From NCBI RefSeq assembly GCF_000332315.1, contig NZ_KB235942.1, forward strand, positions 120,299 through 158,685: a stretch of DNA of 38,387 bases, read 5' to 3'. Each line of letters starts with the position of its first letter. Within the stretch, counting starts at the first letter, position 1. A program made the position numbers and the translations under genes. Shown here piece by piece: positions 9,079 through 17,800 of the stretch. The notes under the pieces are model-generated. The model was not told where the DNA came from, made no database searches, and saw only the letters and a program-made list of their open reading frames with translations. The DNA is from Prochlorothrix hollandica PCC 9006 = CALU 1027. GTDB taxonomy: Bacteria; Cyanobacteriota; Cyanobacteriia; Prochlorotrichales; Prochlorotrichaceae.

Positions 9079-9981
9079 ATGACACCGCTCTCCCCTGTTC
9101 CTGGGGCGATCGCCTCGCCCCGCCGCCGAGACTACCGAGGTCTCCGGCCCGATCTGCCCACCATGTATGACCTTCCTAGCGAGAACCCGGAGGATCCCGG
9201 ATTGCCCGATGAATTCCATGATTTCCAGCCGGAACTGCTGCGGCGCACCTTCCGGCCCCCTGCTTACTGGCCCGATCGTTGCTTTAGTGGCAGTGATTTA
9301 AACATCTATTACGACCTAGACCATCTCAACTGGTACAAACGCCCCGACTGGTTTGGGGTGGTGGATGTGGATTGCTTCTATGGGGGTGATGACCTGCGCC
9401 AAAGTTATGTGCGCTGGCAAGAGGGAGCCGATCCCACGGTGGTGGTGGAACTGTTGTCCCCCGGTACAGAGCCGGAGGATTTGGGCCAAACCCAACGCCG
9501 CCGCCCCCAGCAACCCCCCACCAAATGGGAGGTGTATGAGCAAATTTTGCGGGTGCCCTATTATGTGGTCTTCGATCGGGACAGCCTCACGCTCCAAGCC
9601 TTTGCCCATGATGGTCAACGCTTGCGTCCCCTGACCTTAACGGAGCCTCGCCTGTGGATACCGACCCTGGAGTTGGGGTTGGGTCTGTGGCGGGGGACCT
9701 ATAGCACGGGCAGGGCGAGGGTGTCCGGTCAATGGCTGCGGTGGTACGATGCTCAAGGCCAATGGCTACCCACCGACACCGAAGCCGCCCAACAGGAAGC
9801 CCAATTAGCCCAACAGGAAGCCCAATTAGCCCAACAGGAAGTCCAATTAGCCCAACAGGAAGTCCAATTAGCCCAAGAACGGGCCATGTTTGCTGAAGAA
9901 CGGGCGCGGTTAGCGGAAGACCAGGCAGCGCGGTTAGCGGCCAAACTGCGGGAACTCAACATCGACCCCGATGCCCTGTAA
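9079..9981 (+). CDS. Uma2 family (DUF820) PD-(D/E)XK nuclease-like protein with coiled-coil tail
   Basis: A 300-residue member of the Uma2 restriction-endonuclease-like family, which is greatly expanded in cyanobacteria and has unknown cellular role. The core shows RPDWFGVVDVDC (catalytic-Asp strand), VVVELLSPGTE, then KWEVYEQILRVPYYVVFDR and LRLWIP-type strands ending GLGLWRG. From about residue 237 there are four near-perfect heptads AQQEAQL/AQQEVQL, then AQERAMFAEERARLAEDQAARLAAKLRELNI, forming a long coiled coil. The heptads come from a 21-bp DNA tandem repeat. The ATG at 9079 (MTPLSPVPG) is preferred over a GTG at 9049, because relatives start just upstream of the RRDYRGLRPDLP motif. A remnant of another Uma2 gene lies just downstream. 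Confidence 0.85.
   Translation: MTPLSPVPGAIASPRRRDYRGLRPDLPTMYDLPSENPEDPGLPDEFHDFQPELLRRTFRPPAYWPDRCFSGSDLNIYYDLDHLNWYKRPDWFGVVDVDCFYGGDDLRQSYVRWQEGADPTVVVELLSPGTEPEDLGQTQRRRPQQPPTKWEVYEQILRVPYYVVFDRDSLTLQAFAHDGQRLRPLTLTEPRLWIPTLELGLGLWRGTYSTGRARVSGQWLRWYDAQGQWLPTDTEAAQQEAQLAQQEAQLAQQEVQLAQQEVQLAQERAMFAEERARLAEDQAARLAAKLRELNIDPDAL
9787..9870 (+). repeat. 21-bp in-frame tandem repeat inside the Uma2 gene
   Basis: Four consecutive copies of GCCCAACAGGAAGCCCAATT plus A, with one C/T difference in the last two. Each codes for one heptad (AQQEAQL or AQQEVQL). Copy-number change would lengthen or shorten the coiled coil without shifting frame. Confidence 0.95.
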
Positions 9982-10104
9982 TCTGACCTACTAGTAGGTA
10001 GGTAATCTCTGAGGTTGTCAATGGTAAACGGCAAATCAGTAAAAACCAGGCTAAAAAACTGGGAGAGTTTTTCTCTGTTTCCCCAGTGCTTTTTATTTGA
10101 TAAT

Positions 10105-10126
10105 AGGGCACCTCGAAAAATCCAAA
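10105..10126 (+). repeat. Left end of a family C element
   Basis: AGGGCACCTCGAAAAATCCA plus AA is identical to the left end of the complete family C element at 24265-24362. No right end follows; the sequence instead runs into the Uma2 remnant. Confidence 0.7.
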
Positions 10127-10146
10127 CCGAGCAATTTCGCTGAATC

Positions 10147-10347
10147 GTCACCCTCCAAGGTGGTCTTGATGCCCTCTTCCAAGACGATCCCAACATCTTT
10201 GTCGCCGGAGACCTCCTCTGGTATTCCGTCCAAGGCAACAACAAACTCCACATTGCCCCCGATGCCATGGTGATCTTCGGACGGCCCAAGGGCAAACGGG
10301 GATCCTACCTCCAGTGGAAAGAAGACAACATCACCCCCAAGAACTGA
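10147..10347 (+). pseudogene. Fragment of a second Uma2 family gene
   Basis: A 66-codon open stretch without a start codon reads VTLQGGLDALFQDDPNIFV, then AGDLLWYSVQGNNK and APDAMVIFGRPKGKRGSY, and ends at a TGA. This is the N-terminal third of the Uma2 fold (LLWYPVEG and APDAMVVFGRPKG are hallmarks). It lacks the catalytic E-x-K part. An in-frame stop lies immediately upstream (10141-10143), so both ends of the gene are gone. The subfamily differs from that of the intact Uma2 gene upstream. Confidence 0.75.
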
Positions 10348-10349
10348 CC

Positions 10350-10578
10350 GAAAATGCTGCCTTGGGCGCGAAAACTGCGCTCCTGCCGGGAAATTAGGGT
10401 TTGGGGGGGGCCGTAGGTGATATTAACCGTCCCGCCGCTAATGTCGCTCAAAAACCGTTTGGCGCAACTGGTTCAGCTTCTCCAGCCCCGCCTCCGTCAG
10501 CTTTTCCGTGGTCTTTTCCAATGCTGTATTCAAAATCAGGGAGACGATCGCCCCCACCGTCAACGTCACTGGATCCAT
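10350..10578 (-). pseudogene. Remnant of a small cyanobacterial protein gene
   Basis: From ATG at 10578 a frame of 46 residues reads MDPVTLTVGAIVSLILNTALEKTTEKLTEAGLEKLNQL and stops at 10438. In the next frame the sequence continues SDISGGTVNITYGPPQT. Small cyanobacterial proteins with an MDP-type hydrophobic N-terminus and a GD/VNI glycine-rich motif near the end are familiar to me. I therefore read this as one gene with an internal deletion and frameshift. It could instead be a short intact gene ending at 10438. Confidence 0.4.
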
Positions 10579-10776
10579 AGCCCTGTTGGCTCCCCCTAAG
10601 TTGCTTTGTCCCATGGGTCATAGTCTAAGTTTTGTTTTACTGCAAAACCGCAGCCCAGACAACCGAAATTCCCCCTTTCGTTCCCCTTGGCGTATTCTGG
10701 AAACCATGGGCGGCGCGTCCTCAGTCCACCGACCCGCCTTCCAGCCCCACCGTTCACCCCACCCCATCCCCCCACT

Positions 10777-11298
10777 ATGACTTCCCCCCGCGTCATTTGG
10801 TACCAAGACACCGATAGCCCCACCGCCGCCAGCGACTTTGCCCAGATGCAACAGTGGTGGGCTGGACTCCAGGGCAAAGAAATCCTCTGGCAACAGCGCA
10901 TGGCCACCGGCACCACCGACTGGACCACCCTCGACTGGAGTTCCCAGCGGTTTGACGAGCGCTACTGCATCAAAAACCCAGAAATTCGCGGCATTACCCT
11001 GTTTTGGGCCAAAGTCAACGACCCCGATCGCCAGCAAAGCACCACCCCCCACCGTCTAGAGTGGGATCCGTCCCAACAGTGCCTCTACATCCTGCCCCGG
11101 TCCCAGCAGGGCTTAGTCTTGCGGGTCAGCCTGCCCCAGGTGGACTATCGCACCTTCAGCCTCCAGAACCCCACCATCGACCAGGTGATTAGCCAGGGCA
11201 GCTTAATCCTCACCCTCAAAGATCCCCAGCAGCAATTGGCAGTCCAGGTCACCCTCAACGCCGAAACCCTATTAACTCTGAAACGCCTCTTACCCTAG
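10777..11298 (+). CDS. Hypothetical protein, all-beta looking
   Basis: A 173-residue soluble protein starting MTSPRVIWYQDTDSP. It contains QMQQWWAGLQGKEILWQQRM, YCIKNPEIRGITLFWAKVND, and a C-terminal series of alternating hydrophobic strands (GLVLRVSLPQVDYRTFSLQ, SLILTLKDPQQQLAVQVTL). There is no signal peptide or membrane helix. The ATG at 10777 is preferred to an upstream in-frame ATG at 10687, because the upstream extension is low-complexity and overlaps repeat-like sequence. I do not recognise the family. Codon use and HIP1-like GATCG content fit the genome, which supports a real gene. Confidence 0.65.
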   Translation: MTSPRVIWYQDTDSPTAASDFAQMQQWWAGLQGKEILWQQRMATGTTDWTTLDWSSQRFDERYCIKNPEIRGITLFWAKVNDPDRQQSTTPHRLEWDPSQQCLYILPRSQQGLVLRVSLPQVDYRTFSLQNPTIDQVISQGSLILTLKDPQQQLAVQVTLNAETLLTLKRLLP

Positions 11299-11311
11299 GG
11301 CGCGGATTATC

Positions 11312-11518
11312 CTAGTTCACCGCCCGCAAACGGCCCTCCGCCAATCCTTTCCAGACCCGATCGATCAGCACCTGTTCGTCGGGGCAGATTTTGCCGTCTT
11401 CCATCACAATATCCATCAGTTGGGTTTGTTCCTCGCGGGTGATGGTGCGGGTGCGGAAAATTTGCTCAACCAACTGTTCTAAACGCTCCATGGAGGAACT
11501 TACAGCTTCTTCAGTCAT
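11312..11518 (-). CDS. Small hypothetical helical protein
   Basis: A 68-residue acidic, helical protein (MERLEQLVEQIFRTRTITRE, then EEQTQLMDIVMEDGKICPDE, then QVLIDRVWKGLAEGRLRAV). It resembles short cyanobacterial proteins of unknown function that have an ITR...Q..LM...L.....L...E..LI.RV pattern. It converges with the hypothetical gene at 10777-11298, with 13 bp between the two stops. No function is proposed. Confidence 0.65.
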   Translation of the reverse strand: MTEEAVSSSMERLEQLVEQIFRTRTITREEQTQLMDIVMEDGKICPDEQVLIDRVWKGLAEGRLRAVN

Positions 11519-11722
11519 GGCAGTTTGGGGGAATAGAGGGGTTAAAATAGGGGATAGGATGGAGAAATCAAGGGCTAGACTGCCTTAATCAGCTTGAAAT
11601 TTCTAGAATAGGCAGACGTTGAAGCTTTTGGAGTCTCTAGGGCGAGTGGGCTACAGTCAGCGACCTCAATTCAGCGACCTCAATTCAGCGACCCAAATTC
11701 GGCAGCAACCGTCCCAGGCTCA

Positions 11723-11860
11723 GGTTTGTAGTAGCGACTTCAGTCGCTCTGGTTTGTAGTAGCGACTGAAGTCGCTCTGGTTTGTAGTAGCGACTGAAGT
11801 CGCTCTGGTTTGTAGCTTCCTGGAGGGGAACGACTGAAGTCGTTATTACGAACGTAACCG
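11723..11860. repeat. 28-bp tandem array with CGACTGAAGTCG core
   Basis: Three 28-bp units GGTTTGTAGTAGCGACTGAA (then GTCGCTCT) plus a diverged fourth ending GAACGACTGAAGTCGTTATT. The first unit has the inverted core CGACTTCAGTCG. The same ACTGAAGT core also occurs near 4640 and 38185. Confidence 0.85.
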
Positions 11861-12155
11861 TACCAGGTATTTAACGAAGATTGATCGTTTCAGCCTGAAA
11901 TAGCTGAAACCTTTTAAATTCATTTGCTACCAACCTCAATCGGAGTCTCTGGGACGGTTACTTCGGCGAGTGGGCTAAATTCAGCGACCTAAATTCAGCG
12001 ACCTGAACTCAGATCACGCCATGGGATCCGTTCCCTGCTATCCCGGTGCAGCGGCCCTGGGGGAGGGGTGCAACGGGGCAAGGATCCAGCCATCCGAGGC
12101 ACGGGTGAACCCTGGGGCTGATGGGAAGCAGCGGGCGATCGGTAAATCTGTAGAT

Positions 12156-12258
12156 CCTGATGCACGAAACCTGATGAACGAAACCTGATGCACGAAACCT
12201 GACACATCAAGCCTGATGAACGAAACCTGATGCACGAAACCTGACACATCAAGCCTGA
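12156..12258. repeat. 14-bp tandem array organised in 42-bp higher-order units
   Basis: Monomers CCTGATGAACGAAA, CCTGATGCACGAAA and CCTGACACATCAAG form a 42-bp trimer. The trimer is repeated twice (12170-12211, 12212-12253) after one leading monomer. Confidence 0.85.
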
Positions 12259-12474
12259 TCAGTTAAAAACCGTGAACCCTAGGCGTGAACCCTAGACGTG
12301 AACCTTAGGTATGATGCAGTGCAACGATCGAGGGGAGAACCCAAATGGAGGAACTGGGCTAGGGATTATCATAGCCGGTCTGGGGGGCCATCCAGGGGAC
12401 AAACGGAACCCAGACCTTTATAAAATAGACTTCCACCCCCTGTTTAAGGGCCACTTCGTACCCCAGGAGATTCC

Positions 12475-13350
12475 ATGGCTGGCACCTGCATCACCGGCAC
12501 CACCAAAGTTTTAGCTGTCATTGGTGATCCCGTCAAACATTCCCTGTCGCCCCTGATGCACAATGCCGCCCTAGCTGCCCTGGGGCTGGACTATGTTTAC
12601 TTAGCGTTCCCCATTCGGGGCGAAAATCTAGGGACGGCCCTGGCAGGGTTTGCGGCCATCGATCTAGTGGGCTTCAACATCACCATTCCCCATAAACAGG
12701 CCATTATGCCCCTGCTCCAGGACATTACCCCCCTAGCCCAAGCCGTGGGAGCCGTCAACACCGTTTGGCGCACCGATCGGGGCTGGGCCGGCACTAACAC
12801 CGATGTGCTGGGGTTTTTGGCTCCGTTGCGCCGCCTCGATCGCCCCTGGGCTGACCTGCCCGCCGTGGTGTTGGGCAATGGGGGGGCGGCGCGGGCTGTG
12901 GTGGCGGGGTTGCTGGAGTTGGGCTGTCCCCGGATCCAGGTGGTGGGTCGGGATGGTCAACGGTTGCGCCAGTTCCAGGCCAGTTGGCCGGAGGAGTTCA
13001 GGGGCGATCGGATCCACACCCACCACTGGGACGATCTGCCCCACCTGCTGCCCACTGCCGGTCTTCTGGTCAATACCACTCCCCTGGGTATGGCTCCCCA
13101 GGTCGATCGTACTCCCCTCGGCCCTGGGGATCTCGATCGCCTTCCCCCCACGGCCCTGGTCTATGACCTGATCTATACCCCCAATCCCACCCAGTTGTTA
13201 GCCCTGGCCCAGGAACGGGGCTTGGGGGCGATCGATGGTCTGGAGATGTTGGTGCAACAGGGGGCGGAAGCGCTGCGGTTGTGGACCCAAGCCGAGGTGC
13301 CGGTGGAGATTATGGGCCAAACCCTGCGCAACCATTTGGGTTTGGCCTAG
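12475..13350 (+). CDS. aroE: Shikimate 5-dehydrogenase
   Basis: NADP-dependent reduction of 3-dehydroshikimate to shikimate, fourth step of the aromatic pathway, cytosolic. 291 residues, normal length. The substrate site motif SLSPLMHN is at 23-30, the catalytic lysine K74 in FNITIPHK, and the aspartate D110 in AGTNTDVLGF. The nucleotide-binding GNGGAARAV follows near 134. NTTPLGM and the C-terminal DGLEMLVQQGAEALRLWTQ are also typical. An AGGAG about 6 bases upstream supports the ATG at 12475. It is isolated from other aromatic genes here. Confidence 0.95.
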   Translation: MAGTCITGTTKVLAVIGDPVKHSLSPLMHNAALAALGLDYVYLAFPIRGENLGTALAGFAAIDLVGFNITIPHKQAIMPLLQDITPLAQAVGAVNTVWRTDRGWAGTNTDVLGFLAPLRRLDRPWADLPAVVLGNGGAARAVVAGLLELGCPRIQVVGRDGQRLRQFQASWPEEFRGDRIHTHHWDDLPHLLPTAGLLVNTTPLGMAPQVDRTPLGPGDLDRLPPTALVYDLIYTPNPTQLLALAQERGLGAIDGLEMLVQQGAEALRLWTQAEVPVEIMGQTLRNHLGLA

Positions 13351-13351
13351 G

Positions 13352-13462
13352 GACACCGCCCCAACCTCACGGGCGAAACCCAACGAGTCATTGAGCGATC
13401 GCCCCAATCTCTGCCTATTGCAAGGTTTATTGCTGGGTTTCGTTCCTCTACCCAACCTACGA
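13352..13462 (-). repeat. Family B repeat, copy 3
   Basis: On the minus strand it begins CGTAGGTTGGGTAGAGGAAC, followed by GAAACCCAGC and a CTTGCAATAG block also seen in the copies at 22530 and 22656. It lies directly after the aroE stop and may act as its 3' hairpin. Confidence 0.7.
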
Positions 13463-13573
13463 TCGACGATCGGCCTCAGTTCGTCATCAGAACTTCAGTC
13501 CTTAAAGCCAGAAGAAAATGGATACCATAACCCAATCACCAGTATCTAGCTTGATTTTAAGAGATTTTCAACC

Positions 13574-14683
13574 ATGAATCTGGATCAAACCGCTGCCATC
13601 GTCGGATCCCTCTGGGGGACTGCCGTAGGGGATGCCCTGGGTTTACCCTGGGAAGGACTATCCCCCCGCAGCCAACGGCAACGCATTCCCCAAGTCCAGG
13701 GCCATCACCTGATCCTGGGGCGGGGCATGATGTCCGACGACACCGAGCAGAGTTGTCTAGTGGCCCAAGCCTTGATCCTGTCCGGGGGGGAGAGTGGCCG
13801 CTTCAGTGCGGCCCTAGCCCTGCGACTGAAACTCTGGTTCCTGGGGTTGCCCGCCGGGGTGGGTAAAGCTACAGCTTTGGGTTGTTTCAGGTTATGGCTA
13901 GGGTTTAATCCCGATTGCAGTGGGGTTTTTTCAGCCGGGAATGGCCCTGCCATGCGTAGCCCAATTTTAGGGGTTTGTTATGGCCATAATCTAGATCAGT
14001 TGCGGGATCTGGTGCGCCGATCGACCCGCCTCACCCACACCGATCCCCAGGCAGAATGGGGAGCCTTGGCGGTGGCGATCGCGGCCCATCTGGCAGCAAG
14101 CCAACCCCAGGCCACGGCTCCCCAACTATGGCAGCAGTTGCAGCAGTTATTGCAGCAAGCTTTGGCCAGTACCGCCCCCAGTGCAACGCTGAATCAGTTT
14201 TGGCAGTTATTGGATCGCCTTCCCCTTGCCCTCAGCCAAGATCTCACCCCTAGGCAATTCGCCGCTGATCTAGGTCTAAGCCGAGGTGTCAGTGGCTATA
14301 TTAACCACACCCTGCCCCTAGCCCTCTATAGCTGGCTCTGTTATCCCCAGGATTATGCCCAGGCGGTGACTACGGTGATTCATTTGGGGGGGGACACCGA
14401 CACCACAGCGGCGATCGTTGGGGGCATTGTCGGGGCAGCGGTGGGGGTGGAGGGAATCCCGGAACCCTGGCGATCGGGGTTATGGGAGTGGCCGCGATCG
14501 GGATCCTGGATCACCCGCCTAGGTCACCGCCTGGGCCGTTCCCTAGCCACTAACAGCCCCCTAGCCCCAGAACCCCTCTTTTGGCCTGCTTTAATCCCCC
14601 GCAACCTCATTTTTCTGGTCATAGTCCTGGCCCATGGCTTTTTACGCTTAGGCTGGTGGCTAGTACACTGCCTACCTCGCTGA
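13574..14683 (+). CDS. ADP-ribosylglycohydrolase family protein with hydrophobic C-terminal tail
   Basis: A 369-residue DraG/ARH-family protein predicted to remove ADP-ribose from modified targets using two Mg ions. The family motifs are present: GSLWGTAVGDALGLPWEG near the N-terminus, MMSDDTEQS near residue 55 (metal-binding S-D-D-T), and HLGGDTDTTAAIVGGIVGA near 275-295 (G-D-T-D-T metal site). About residues 340-365 form a hydrophobic segment (NLIFLVIVLAHGFLRLGWWL) that is not part of the usual fold and could anchor the protein in a membrane. Substrate is unknown. Single gene between family B repeats. Confidence 0.88.
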   Translation: MNLDQTAAIVGSLWGTAVGDALGLPWEGLSPRSQRQRIPQVQGHHLILGRGMMSDDTEQSCLVAQALILSGGESGRFSAALALRLKLWFLGLPAGVGKATALGCFRLWLGFNPDCSGVFSAGNGPAMRSPILGVCYGHNLDQLRDLVRRSTRLTHTDPQAEWGALAVAIAAHLAASQPQATAPQLWQQLQQLLQQALASTAPSATLNQFWQLLDRLPLALSQDLTPRQFAADLGLSRGVSGYINHTLPLALYSWLCYPQDYAQAVTTVIHLGGDTDTTAAIVGGIVGAAVGVEGIPEPWRSGLWEWPRSGSWITRLGHRLGRSLATNSPLAPEPLFWPALIPRNLIFLVIVLAHGFLRLGWWLVHCLPR

Positions 14684-14698
14684 CCCTAAACCGTATGG

Positions 14699-14736
14699 CG
14701 TAGGTTGGGTAGAGGCATGAAACCCAACAAGAGACC
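14699..14736 (+). repeat. Family B repeat, truncated copy abutting family A
   Basis: CGTAGGTTGGGTAGAGGCAT, then GAAACCCAACAAGAGACC, matches the left half of family B. It stops exactly where the family A copy 3 begins. Confidence 0.7.
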
Positions 14737-14839
14737 TACAGCAACCCTAAATCAGTTGTAAGGATCTCGACGGCTGAAACCCTTGGTGTGGTGTACCCCC
14801 TCCGGGGGCACACCACACGACCCATTTAGGACTGCTGTA
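14737..14839 (-). repeat. Family A hairpin repeat, copy 3
   Basis: In minus orientation: TACAGCAACCCTAAATCAGT at the left of the plus strand, hairpin GTGTGGTGTACC...GGGGCACACCACAC with one mismatch, and ACCCATTTAGGACTGCTGTA at the right. A CTACAGCTACAGCTAACC tract follows, the mirror of the tract after copy 2. Confidence 0.85.
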
Positions 14840-14887
14840 CAAATGGCTACAGCTACAGCTAACCGGAGATGGTTGGTTGGGTCGCGG

Positions 14888-17800
14888 TTACTTTTTGCCC
14901 AAGAGCCAATAGCTGACCATCCAGCCTTTGCCCTTCACCCACACAAGTCTCCGTTTTTGGAACCGGTAGCGGTCCTTCAGGCGTTGATAGGTGGTTTCAG
15001 ACACCTGGATCCGATCGGGCTTGCCGGAAGACTCCATGCGGGAGGCCACATTGACCGCATCGCCCCAGAGATCATAGATAAACTTACGAATACCGATGAC
15101 CCCGGCCACCGCCGCCCCCGTGTTGATGCCCATGCGCAACTGGAGACGATCGCCCTGGGGAGTGGGATGGTAGGTCATGGCATCCGCCATGGCCAAGGCC
15201 ATATCGGCAATGGTTTCTGCATGATCAGGCCGATATAGGGGTAACCCCGCCGCCACCATGTATTCGTCCCCCACGGTTTTGATTTTCTCTAAGCCAAAGG
15301 ATTCGGCGAGGGTGTCAAAGTGGGAAAAGACCTGATTCAGCCAATGCACCAGATGTTCGGGACTTACTTCCGCCGAGAAAGCAGTGAAGCCTACGATATC
15401 CGCAAAAAGAATGGTCACGTCCGCGAAAGACTCAGCGATCGCCCGTTGATCTTGCTTGAGTTGGTTGGCAATAGCCTGGGGTAAAATATTGAGTAGTAAG
15501 CGTTCCGACTGGACTTTTTCCTGGTGTAACGCCTGTTCCGCCAATTCCCGCGCCTGGGTCATGGCCAACACATCCCCCACCAACTGCAACACCTGGATAT
15601 CCTTGCTCCGCCAGCCCTGTCGCCCTTGGCTGCGGGCTACCCCCAAAAAGCCCACGGTTTGATCCAGATACACCAGGGGCACCAGGGCCAACGATCGCAA
15701 GTGCAAGCACTGTAACAACAGCCGCCCAGGGTTATCCGTCTCTTCCACCTCATGCCAGTGCCACTGTCGCCCCGTCAGGGACTGGCACCCCTCCCACAGA
15801 TGATCCCAGACCATTCCCGGCAAACTGGGGAACAAATCCGCCACGGGCTGCACCAGGGTCTCCGTGGCCCATTCCCCCCGGATCACCAGGGGGTCGCCGG
15901 GGGATCGTAGCCGCCGGGGGTTCAGGGGTTGAACTTCTAAGGTTTGGGGAACCAGGGCACTGGCTGCCGAGAGTCCCTGAGCCAGGGTCTCGGTGTTGGG
16001 GTTCGTGTCCCAGACCAGGGTAGGCATGGGGGATGGGCCTGGGGGGCGGGAGGCGGGGGCAAAAACCGATAGGGCTGTGGGTACAATGGCCCAAAAGCAG
16101 CGATCGCTGTAGGTCAGTGCCCCCAACTGTTGCAACAGGGACGGCAAAACCCGGTCTAGGGATTGGGTCTGATCCAACAAGCGGCGGGATACTTCCAGCA
16201 AGAGGCGATCGCAGCGGCTGTTGTAATCCCGGCTCGCCTCCAGCTTGCGCCGCTCTGTCACATCCTGCCCCATCCACAGCACCCGCCGCTGTCCTTGCAG
16301 TTCAATAATCTCTGCTGAAAATTCCGCTAAGCAGATCTCGCCCCCTTGCATACGCAGTTCCACCTGCTGCTGGGACAGGGATCCTTGGGTTTGCAAAATT
16401 TGGATATACCGCTCCCGGTCTTGGGGATTGCGCCACAGGCCCAACTGCAAACTCGATTGGTGTTTCAAGTCCTGGGGTTCGTACCCCAGCACCTTGGCAA
16501 AACTCAGGTTGGCTTCCAGAAATTCCCCCGTCTCCAGGGTGCTGATGGCCATGGGCACCGGTGCTTTCCAGAACGCCGTGGCAAATTTCTCCTCCGACTG
16601 CTGTAATTCCGTCGTCCGTTTCAGCACCCGCGCTTCCAGGTCCTGATTGCTGAGGGTCAGGGCCGCGTTGGCGGTTTCAAGGGCGGCGTTAGTGGTTTTC
16701 AGATCAGTGAACGATCGCCGCAGTTGTTGGGCCATCTGATTAAAGGAATGGGTCAAAATCCCCAACTCCCGACTTCCCCCCACTGGTACCAAGGTATCTA
16801 GCTGACCCTGGGATAGGCGGTGGCTGGCTTCACTGAGGTGTTGCACCGGGCGGGACATCCAGCGGGCAATGACCACTCCCCCCCCCACCAATCCGCCCAC
16901 GGCCACCAGGGACAGAATCAGGGTCGATCGCACATTCCCGTAAATATGCTCCATAAAATCCGCTTCCGGCACCGCCACCACCACCAGCCAGTCAATGCCC
17001 CGCACTTGGTTTAGGGGGGTGACCTGGAGAAATTGCCGCTGCCCCGCCAGGGTCACATCATACTGGGCAGAGCTTTGGATCTGGTCCCACGCTCCGAAGC
17101 GCTGGAACAGATAGTTAGCAGACTGGCGAATGAGGGGGGTTTCGCTGGCCCGTGCTGAAACCCGCTGGGCCTTGCTGCCCTCAGCATGGGCATTGAAGAC
17201 AAGATCCTGGGCAGAAGTGGCAATGAGGCTGGCCTGGCGATCGAGGATATACACTTCCCCGGTTTTGCCAATGTCCAGGGTTTCTAAAAAACGGCTAATG
17301 TCCAGCAGGGCCAAGGATACGGCCAAGACTCCCCGAAAGTTACCCTGGGCATCATAGGCGCGTTGGACGGCATCAATGGATAACTGGTTATCGGAACCGA
17401 CCCAGGAATAGACCGGACTCCAGGTGGGATTGGCGGCGGCGATCGCCGCTTGATACCAAGGTCGGGTGCGGGTGTCCACTTTGGGGGAAATCTGGGGCGG
17501 GGTGATCAGCTCTCCCTGGGCATCGGTGGCATATTCATAAAACTGATTCTGGGTGGTGGAGTTGGCAATGCCCACAATGAGCTGGTTATCGATGGAGCGG
17601 CGCTCCACTCCCACAATGTCGCCGTCGGGGGTGCCCAGGTAAATGTAGCTCACTGAGGGGAATTGCTGGCTCTGGTGCCAAAAGTGCCGTTGCATGGACC
17701 CAAAGGAGGTGGTGTCCAGTTGCCCCAAGCTCACCGCATCGGCATTGACTTGATTAATAATCTGGGGCAGGGTCAGATAGTTTTCCAGCCGTTCAAGGGT

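Larger units (their letters stand above)
11519..12474. other. Long intergenic stretch, repeats only
   Basis: Nearly 1 kb without a gene I can support. It holds duplicated ATTCAGCGACC blocks (11657-11695 and 11978-12003), a 28-bp array (11723-11806), a 14-bp array (12156-12253) and a GTGAACCCTAG triplicate (12270-12308). The aroE ribosome site lies at the right end. Confidence 0.65.

Noticed and set aside
12156-12258. Possible CRISPR array
   Set aside because: The higher-order 42-bp unit is made of related 14-bp monomers and has no unique spacers; no cas gene is in the window.
12311-12514. Possible small gene upstream of aroE
   Set aside because: The frame overlaps the aroE start by 40 bp, has a composition unlike real genes here, and runs through the aroE ribosome site.
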